A stretch of DNA of 10,024 bases, taken from positions 6,891 through 16,914 of the forward strand of contig MHDY01000133.1 of assembly GCA_001803705.1 (NCBI GenBank), read 5' to 3'. Each line of letters opens with the position of its first letter. The stretch's first letter is position 1. This stretch comes from Nitrospirae bacterium GWC2_56_14. Its GTDB lineage: Bacteria; Nitrospirota; UBA9217. This document shows, piece by piece, positions 5,754 through 10,024 of this stretch. A program made the translations under genes and the position numbers. Below the pieces are notes generated by a model that did not search any database, was not told the DNA's origin, and saw nothing but the letters and a program-made list of their open reading frames with translations.

Positions 5754-7283
5754 CTATCGGGTCAGCCCAAAGAAGTCGCGGATCTTAGAAAGCAGTTTGC
5801 CCGAAGCATCCTTGTGGTGGCGCTCAAGCGCGGAGGCATCGAGCCGTTCCCGCCCGGCGGTCAGACCTGCCTGACGTTCGGAAAGAAGCAGGCTCATGGC
5901 CTCGGCTATGGAGGGATTATTCGCCAGGGTCGAGCGGAAGTTTTCCTTGTTAATGACGATGAATTCCGCATCCTCTTTGACCCGAATGCTTGCTGTGCGC
6001 ACCGCCCCGGTCAGGAGGCTCATCTCGCCGAAGAAGTTCCCCTGGCCGAGCGTGGCAACCACCACGGCCTCGCCTCCTGTTTTTTCGACTACGACGTCGA
6101 CACGGCCTTTTTCAATGATATAGAACGAATCGCCGGGCTCTCCCTGCTGGACCGCGGTCTCCCCGGCTGCAAACGACTGGATGCTCACTTGTTGCACCAG
6201 TTTGCTGAGTTCTGCGTTGCTCAGAGGCGCAAGGATTTCCACCTTTTCCATCAGGCCGATGATCCCGGCTTCCCGTTTTTCTTCCTCCGCCCGGCAGGAT
6301 TCCGTGGTCACCTGTCTGACGTTAACATCCTGTATCGGATAGGGGATAGCAATATTGTTCCGCTTGAAATGATACCATATGAGACTCATGATCCCGGCCT
6401 CGACCTCGACATGCCGGGAGAAGTCGGTTAACGCATAGCGGATCTCATAGTGTACTGAAAAATCTCCATAGGAAACTACCCGGACCAGCGGCGCCGGCGT
6501 CGTGCTCACTCCGGCAACCGTCGTCAGGATCTCCTGAACAACCTGTTTCACCCGGTTCGGCGGGATGCGGTAGCTCACCCCGACGGGAAGTGTGCGCACC
6601 ATGGTAGTGCTCGGCAGGCTGTAATTGACCACGGCCTCGCTCAGTACTTTGCTGTTCGGGATGAAAATTTCGTTGTTCTCAATGGTCTTGATCCTGGTGG
6701 ACCGGAGCGTAATGTCGAGCACGCGGCCTTCGTGGCCGCCTGCCGAGATCCAGTCTCCCTGCCTCAACGGCTTCTCCAGATGGATGGTCAGGCCTGCAAG
6801 CATGTTGGCAAGCGTGCTCTGGAAGGCGAGGCCGATGGTGGCGGTGAGCACCGTGGTCGTGGCGATCAGCGAAGTGACGTTGATGCTGAGGATCTCTTTC
6901 AGCAAAATAAGCGCGACCACCAGCACAATGAAGACCGTGATGATGTTCTTGAACGCCGCCGGAAAGCTTCCCCGTTTGAGCCGCACGACGAACAGATCGC
7001 CGTAGATATAAAGGGCCACCCGGAGCACTCCGAAGATACCGATGAGCCAGGAGAAGAAGTCCAGGTGTTTTGAAAAACGCGGGTAGTGGTCATGGCCGCC
7101 GAGAAGAAGAAAAACCTGGACGGAGACAAAGAAGGCAATGACCTTCAGGCCCGGCCCCATGGGTTTGAGCAGGTCCGATTGCCGCATAAGGAACCCGATG
7201 GCAACGATGCCGCCCGAGAAAAGTATGACGCTGAACAGCGTGACCCAGAGAAGCGAACCCGTCAGGTCCTGAAGAAAAGACAT
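5754..7283 (-). CDS. MscS-family mechanosensitive channel with C-terminal cyclic-nucleotide-binding domain
   Basis: The protein is 509 aa from ATG 7283, which has AAGGAG 7 nt upstream; a TTG 27 bases earlier lacks a ribosome site. Hydrophobic segments lie at about 10-32, 46-61, 75-97 and 111-133, followed by the Gly/Ala-rich pore helix about 139-168 and the MscS beta domain (EKPLRQGDWI from 170, later FIPNSKVL). The C-terminal cNMP domain (about 345-470) has a phosphate-binding cassette from 419 (GEMSLLTG...RTA) with the ligand-contacting Arg at 429 intact, so nucleotide binding is plausible. Such fusions resemble bacterial cyclic-nucleotide-gated (bCNG) channels, several of which respond little to membrane tension. 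It lies 56 bases after engB on the same strand and is probably co-transcribed. The physiological ligand and permeant ion are unknown. Confidence 0.93.
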   Translation of the reverse strand: MSFLQDLTGSLLWVTLFSVILFSGGIVAIGFLMRQSDLLKPMGPGLKVIAFFVSVQVFLLLGGHDHYPRFSKHLDFFSWLIGIFGVLRVALYIYGDLFVVRLKRGSFPAAFKNIITVFIVLVVALILLKEILSINVTSLIATTTVLTATIGLAFQSTLANMLAGLTIHLEKPLRQGDWISAGGHEGRVLDITLRSTRIKTIENNEIFIPNSKVLSEAVVNYSLPSTTMVRTLPVGVSYRIPPNRVKQVVQEILTTVAGVSTTPAPLVRVVSYGDFSVHYEIRYALTDFSRHVEVEAGIMSLIWYHFKRNNIAIPYPIQDVNVRQVTTESCRAEEEKREAGIIGLMEKVEILAPLSNAELSKLVQQVSIQSFAAGETAVQQGEPGDSFYIIEKGRVDVVVEKTGGEAVVVATLGQGNFFGEMSLLTGAVRTASIRVKEDAEFIVINKENFRSTLANNPSIAEAMSLLLSERQAGLTAGRERLDASALERHHKDASGKLLSKIRDFFGLTR

Positions 7284-7290
7284 GTGAGCA

Positions 7291-7296
7291 CTCCTT
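7291..7296 (-). promoter_or_regulatory. Ribosome binding site of the channel gene
   Basis: AAGGAG with a 7-nt spacer selects ATG 7283 as the start and rules out the upstream TTG at 7310, which precedes this site. Confidence 0.75.
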
Positions 7297-7339
7297 TTTC
7301 GAGCGATCAAGACGCGGTCCTGAAGAGGACGACGTGTTG

Positions 7340-7924
7340 TTACCGGCCGGACAGCAAGGCAAAGATCCTGCTCCGCAACTCGTCCAGGCCGAGGCCGCTG
7401 GTGGCTGATGTGGGAATGATCCGTTCGGTTATCCCAAGACCGGCGCTGACCGTTTGTTCGGCCCGCAGGAACTCCTGGCGGTTCAGCTTGTCAGCCTTGG
7501 TAAAGACATAGAGGGCGGGAACATTGTAATGTTTAAGCCAGGCGATCATACGGCTGTCGCGTTCATCAGGCTCGCGGCGCATGTCGAGCAGGACCACGAC
7601 TGCCCTCAGTTGGGGCGTATCGCGCAGATATTCCTCCAGCATCGGCGCCCAGGTATCGACCACATTGCGGGGAACGCGGGCGAACCCGTACCCCGGAAGA
7701 TCGACAAAGTAGAATTGGCCGTTAATGACGAAAAAATTGATGAGCTGGGTCTTGCCCGGCGTGGCGCTCGTCTTGACCAGGTGTTTGCGGTTCAGGACGG
7801 CATTGATGAGCGAGGATTTACCGACATTGGAGCGGCCGGCGAAGGCGATCTGCGGCCTGCCGTCTATGGGGCACTGTTTCGAACCCGGGGCGCTGATCAC
7901 AAACTCGGCGGAGAGTATTTTCAT
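7340..7924 (-). CDS. engB: Ribosome biogenesis GTP-binding protein EngB/YsxC
   Basis: The protein is 194 aa from ATG 7924, the usual family length. G1 is GRSNVGKSS at 30-38, G2 lies in ATPGKTQ with T55/T59, G3 is DLPGYG at 75-80, G4 is TKADK at 142-146, and G5 is in TSATSGLG near the C-terminus. EngB is a cytoplasmic GTPase needed for assembly of the large ribosomal subunit, usually essential. An upstream ATG at 7990 would add 22 residues, but those codons are translated from the heptad repeat block, so I reject it. ATG 7924 has no clear Shine-Dalgarno sequence, which is odd; initiation may be weak or rely on upstream translation. It follows clpX by about 106 bases and precedes the channel gene. 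Confidence 0.95.
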   Translation of the reverse strand: MKILSAEFVISAPGSKQCPIDGRPQIAFAGRSNVGKSSLINAVLNRKHLVKTSATPGKTQLINFFVINGQFYFVDLPGYGFARVPRNVVDTWAPMLEEYLRDTPQLRAVVVLLDMRREPDERDSRMIAWLKHYNVPALYVFTKADKLNRQEFLRAEQTVSAGLGITERIIPTSATSGLGLDELRSRIFALLSGR

Positions 7925-7934
7925 AAGGTCATAA

Positions 7935-8028
7935 GGAGTCAGGAGCCAGTAGTCAGGAGCCAGAAGAAAAAAACCAGGAGTGAACCGCATTTTACTGAAT
8001 TCTGACTCCTGGCTCCTGAATACTGTCT
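7935..8028. repeat. Intergenic heptad-repeat block in inverted arrangement
   Basis: The plus-strand segment from 7995 reads as 7-base units: CTGAATT, CTGACTC, CTGGCTC, CTGAATA, CTGTCTT. The segment 7935-7963 has the same units on the opposite strand (CTGGCTC, CTGACTA, CTGGCTC, CTGACTC). The two blocks are inverted: 7939-7956 and 8002-8019 are reverse complements at 17 of 18 positions. The block fills the clpX-engB gap and stops just before the clpX stop codon. The period is clear; origin and function are not. Confidence 0.75.
7967..8014 (-). terminator. Intrinsic-terminator-like hairpin after clpX, built from the heptad repeat
   Basis: On the minus strand CCAGGAGT (8012-8005) pairs with ACTCCTGG (7981-7974), extendable by one G-U and one A-U pair to 10 bp. 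It is followed at once by seven T residues (7973-7967). The loop is long (23 nt), which weakens it. It would end or attenuate the clpP-clpX transcript before engB. Confidence 0.5.
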
Positions 8029-8030
8029 TT

Positions 8031-9272
8031 TTATGCTATCTTTTCGTAAATGAGGATCGGCTCCGCCCCCTCATTGATCACCTCTTCACTGATAAGACAT
8101 TCGCGGATCCCGGGCTGGGAAGGGACATCATACATAACGTTCAGCATCACGTCCTCGAGGATGGCGCGAAGGCCCCGCGCGCCGGTCTTCCGCAGGATCG
8201 CCTTTTTCGCAATGGCAACAAGCGCGGTATCGGTGAAGCGAAGCTTGCACCCTTCCAGGGAAAGCAGCTTTTGATACTGTTTGATCAGCGCGTTCTTCGG
8301 CCGTGTCAGGATATCGATCAGCGCGTGCTCGTCGAGCTCTTCCAGCGTGGCCACGACCGGCATGCGGCCGATGAACTCGGGGATCAGCCCGTATTTGAGC
8401 AGGTCCTGGGGCTGCAGTACCGCAAGCGTCGCCCCCAGCTTTCGCTCCTGCTTGCTCTGGATATCGGCGCCGAACCCCATGGTCTTGGTGCCGACGCGCT
8501 GTTCAATGATCGTATCGAGACCGACGAACGCGCCGCCGCAGACGAACAGGATATTCCTGGTGTCCACCTGGATGAACTCCTGGTGAGGATGCTTCCGGCC
8601 GCCCTGGGGAGGAACACTGGCCACCGTTCCTTCAATGAGCTTGAGCAGGGCCTGCTGCACGCCTTCACCCGAAACGTCGCGCGTGATCGACGGATTCTCC
8701 GCCTTGCGGCTGATCTTGTCGATCTCGTCGATGTACACGATCCCCCGCTGGGCGCGCTCGACATCGTAGTTGGCGTTCTGCAGCAGCTTCAAGATGATAT
8801 TTTCCACGTCCTCGCCCACATAACCAGCCTCGGTCAGTGTGGTCGCATCGGCGATGGTGAACGGCACATCAAGGATGCGCGCCAGCGTCTGGGCCAGAAG
8901 GGTCTTGCCTACGCCGGTGGGACCGATGAGCAGGATGTTGCTCTTCTGCAGCTCGACCTCATCGCCGATCTCCTGCTGAATGCCGATGCGCTTGTAATGG
9001 TTGTGCACCGCCACGGACAGGATCTTCTTTGCCCGCTCCTGCCCGACCACGTATTCATCGAGCGTCCGTTTGATCTCGGCAGGCTTCGGCAGCCGGGGCA
9101 GCTTGGATTCCTTGGCGTCCTCCCACTCCTCGGCGATGATCTCATTGCAAAGGTCAACGCACTCGTTGCAGATGAAAACCGATGGGCCGGCGATAAGTTT
9201 CTTTACTTCTTCCTGGCCCTTGCCGCAGAATGAGCATTTGAGGGGGGCCGTATGTTCTTTCTTTTCCGTCAT
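8031..9272 (-). CDS. clpX: ATP-dependent Clp protease ATP-binding subunit ClpX
   Basis: The protein is 413 aa, standard for ClpX. The zinc-binding domain has C13, C16, C35 and C38. The AAA+ module has Walker A GPTGVGKT 117-124, pore loop GYVG 150-153, Walker B with D182/E183, RKH loop 226-228, MGF at 265-267 in the position of the ClpP-docking IGF loop, and the sensor-2 segment GARGLRA. ClpX is the hexameric unfoldase that recognises tagged substrates and feeds them into ClpP. I start at ATG 9272, which has AAGGAG at 9283-9288, inside the last codons of clpP. A longer in-frame start at 9326 would run 18 codons inside clpP and lacks family support. The gap to the clpP stop is only 4 bases, so the two are co-transcribed and probably coupled. 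Confidence 0.98.
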   Translation of the reverse strand: MTEKKEHTAPLKCSFCGKGQEEVKKLIAGPSVFICNECVDLCNEIIAEEWEDAKESKLPRLPKPAEIKRTLDEYVVGQERAKKILSVAVHNHYKRIGIQQEIGDEVELQKSNILLIGPTGVGKTLLAQTLARILDVPFTIADATTLTEAGYVGEDVENIILKLLQNANYDVERAQRGIVYIDEIDKISRKAENPSITRDVSGEGVQQALLKLIEGTVASVPPQGGRKHPHQEFIQVDTRNILFVCGGAFVGLDTIIEQRVGTKTMGFGADIQSKQERKLGATLAVLQPQDLLKYGLIPEFIGRMPVVATLEELDEHALIDILTRPKNALIKQYQKLLSLEGCKLRFTDTALVAIAKKAILRKTGARGLRAILEDVMLNVMYDVPSQPGIRECLISEEVINEGAEPILIYEKIA

Positions 9273-9276
9273 GAGG

Positions 9277-9882
9277 CTATTTCTCCTTCGCGACCCGAGG
9301 CAGTTTCTTGGCAATGACCTCGTCAATAAGGCCGTACTGCTTCGCGTCCTCGCCGGACATGAAGAAATCCCGGTCCGTATCCGCGTGTATCTTATCGAGC
9401 GGCTGTCCCGTATGGTTCGCCATGATCTGGTTCAGCGTGTCCTTCATCTTCAGGATCTCCCGGGCATGGATCTCGATGTCTGTGGCCTGCCCCTGGAACC
9501 CGCCGAGGGGCTGATGGATCATGATGCGGGCATGGGGCAGGGAGAACCGCTTCCCTTTCGCTCCCGATCCGAGCAGCAAGGCGCCCATGCTCGCGGCCTG
9601 GCCGATGCAGATGGTCGAAACCGGGGACTTGATGTAGTTCATGGTATCATAGATCGCAAGCCCCGAGGTCACGATCCCCCCGGGCGAATTGATGTACAGA
9701 AAAATATCCTTATCCGGGTCATCGGCTTCCAGGAACAACAGCTGGGCGATAACCGTGTTGGCAACGTTATCGTCAATGGCCGTTCCCAGAAAGATGATCC
9801 GGTCCTTCAATAACCGGGAATAAATATCATAGGCGCGCTCGCCCCGGCTTGTTTGTTCTATTACCATCGGGATCAATGACAT
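9277..9882 (-). CDS. clpP: ATP-dependent Clp protease proteolytic subunit ClpP
   Basis: The protein is 201 aa. The catalytic triad is visible: S98 in GQAASMGA, H123 in MIHQPLGG and D172 in DRDFFMS, close to the positions in E. coli ClpP. The N-terminal segment with [22 protein letters not shown] is typical. ClpP forms a double heptameric chamber that degrades proteins delivered by ClpX. ATG 9882 has AAGGAG with a 5-nt spacer. It lies 86 bases after the trigger factor stop and 4 bases before clpX, the common tig-clpP-clpX order. No clear promoter was seen in the 86-base gap, so it may depend on upstream transcription. Confidence 0.98.
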   Translation of the reverse strand: MSLIPMVIEQTSRGERAYDIYSRLLKDRIIFLGTAIDDNVANTVIAQLLFLEADDPDKDIFLYINSPGGIVTSGLAIYDTMNYIKSPVSTICIGQAASMGALLLGSGAKGKRFSLPHARIMIHQPLGGFQGQATDIEIHAREILKMKDTLNQIMANHTGQPLDKIHADTDRDFFMSGEDAKQYGLIDEVIAKKLPRVAKEK

Positions 9883-9968
9883 TCCTGCTCCTTCTTGGCC
9901 CTGCGTCCGCTCAGCACAACCGGTCCGCGCACCCAGGGTACTGCATACACCACCTTAACTTCCGGCGA

Positions 9969-10024
9969 TTAATTATAACTCTTCTTTGCCCGGGAAAGCA
10001 AGAGGTTCAAGGTCTTCTCCTGCA
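9969..10024 (-). CDS. tig: Trigger factor, C-terminal end (partial)
   Basis: An open frame entering from the right edge encodes QEKTLNLLLSRAKKSYN and then TAA (9971-9969). The pattern EKTL..LL..AK at a C-terminus matches the end of trigger factor, the ribosome-associated chaperone and prolyl isomerase. Tig directly upstream of clpP is a conserved arrangement in many bacteria. Only 17 residues are seen, so the call rests on this short match plus position. Confidence 0.72.
   Translation of the reverse strand, partial: QEKTLNLLLSRAKKSYN

Noticed and set aside
5751..5768. GGGCT-N8-AGCCC hairpin at the channel gene stop codon
   Set aside because: The stem is 5 bp and no T tract follows on either strand, so it is not supported as a terminator.
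7925..7990. N-terminal extension of EngB from an upstream ATG
   Set aside because: The 22 extra residues are translated heptad repeat, and the family begins at MKILSAEF-like sequence at 7924.
9273..9326. 18-codon N-terminal extension of ClpX
   Set aside because: It lies mostly inside clpP, whereas ATG 9272 has a well placed ribosome site and gives the normal ClpX length.
9873..9953. 26-codon GTG-start frame between tig and clpP, overlapping the clpP start
   Set aside because: It is in frame with tig after its stop codon and could be a leader peptide, but it has no clear ribosome site and no recognisable sequence; chance openness in GC-rich DNA is enough.

Overview
The window comes from a Gram-negative, probably anaerobic, metal- or mineral-respiring bacterium. 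The evidence is an outer-membrane-type multiheme c cytochrome lipoprotein of the OmcA/MtrC family, a sensor kinase with a c-type heme motif in its periplasmic part, an NtrC-type sigma-54 activator, and 7-nt-period intergenic repeats. Desulfobacterota (Geobacter-like) or Nitrospirota are the best guesses. This is inference from gene content; no rRNA or full phylogenetic marker is present.

Layout. Bases 1-1237 (minus) hold the N-terminal 412 codons of the cytochrome, cut by the window edge. Bases 1238-1862 are an AT-rich divergent intergenic region with inverted repeats and a candidate sigma-54 promoter. Bases 1863-2243 (plus) encode a stand-alone receiver protein. Bases 2300-5510 (minus) hold an overlapping kinase/NtrC-type regulator pair, preceded by a strong sigma-70-like promoter overlapped by an 8-bp direct repeat. 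Bases 5754-9882 (minus) hold clpP, clpX, engB and an MscS-type channel with a cyclic-nucleotide-binding domain. The last codons of trigger factor (tig) lie at the right edge. A heptad-repeat block between clpX and engB contains an intrinsic-terminator-like hairpin.

How it may work together. The right half is conserved housekeeping: the tig-clpP-clpX order is classical, with engB and the channel downstream. The left half looks like a redox-responsive regulatory module. A membrane kinase with one CXXCH motif would sense periplasmic redox state or a heme ligand and phosphorylate the co-encoded sigma-54 activator. Likely targets are the candidate -24/-12 promoter of the lone receiver gene and possibly the divergent cytochrome gene. 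The heme motif, the kinase-regulator pairing and the sites are visible in the sequence; the wiring between them is inferred.

The activator carries GSFTDA in place of the canonical GAFTGA sigma-54 contact motif. Every other protein has its expected catalytic or binding residues.
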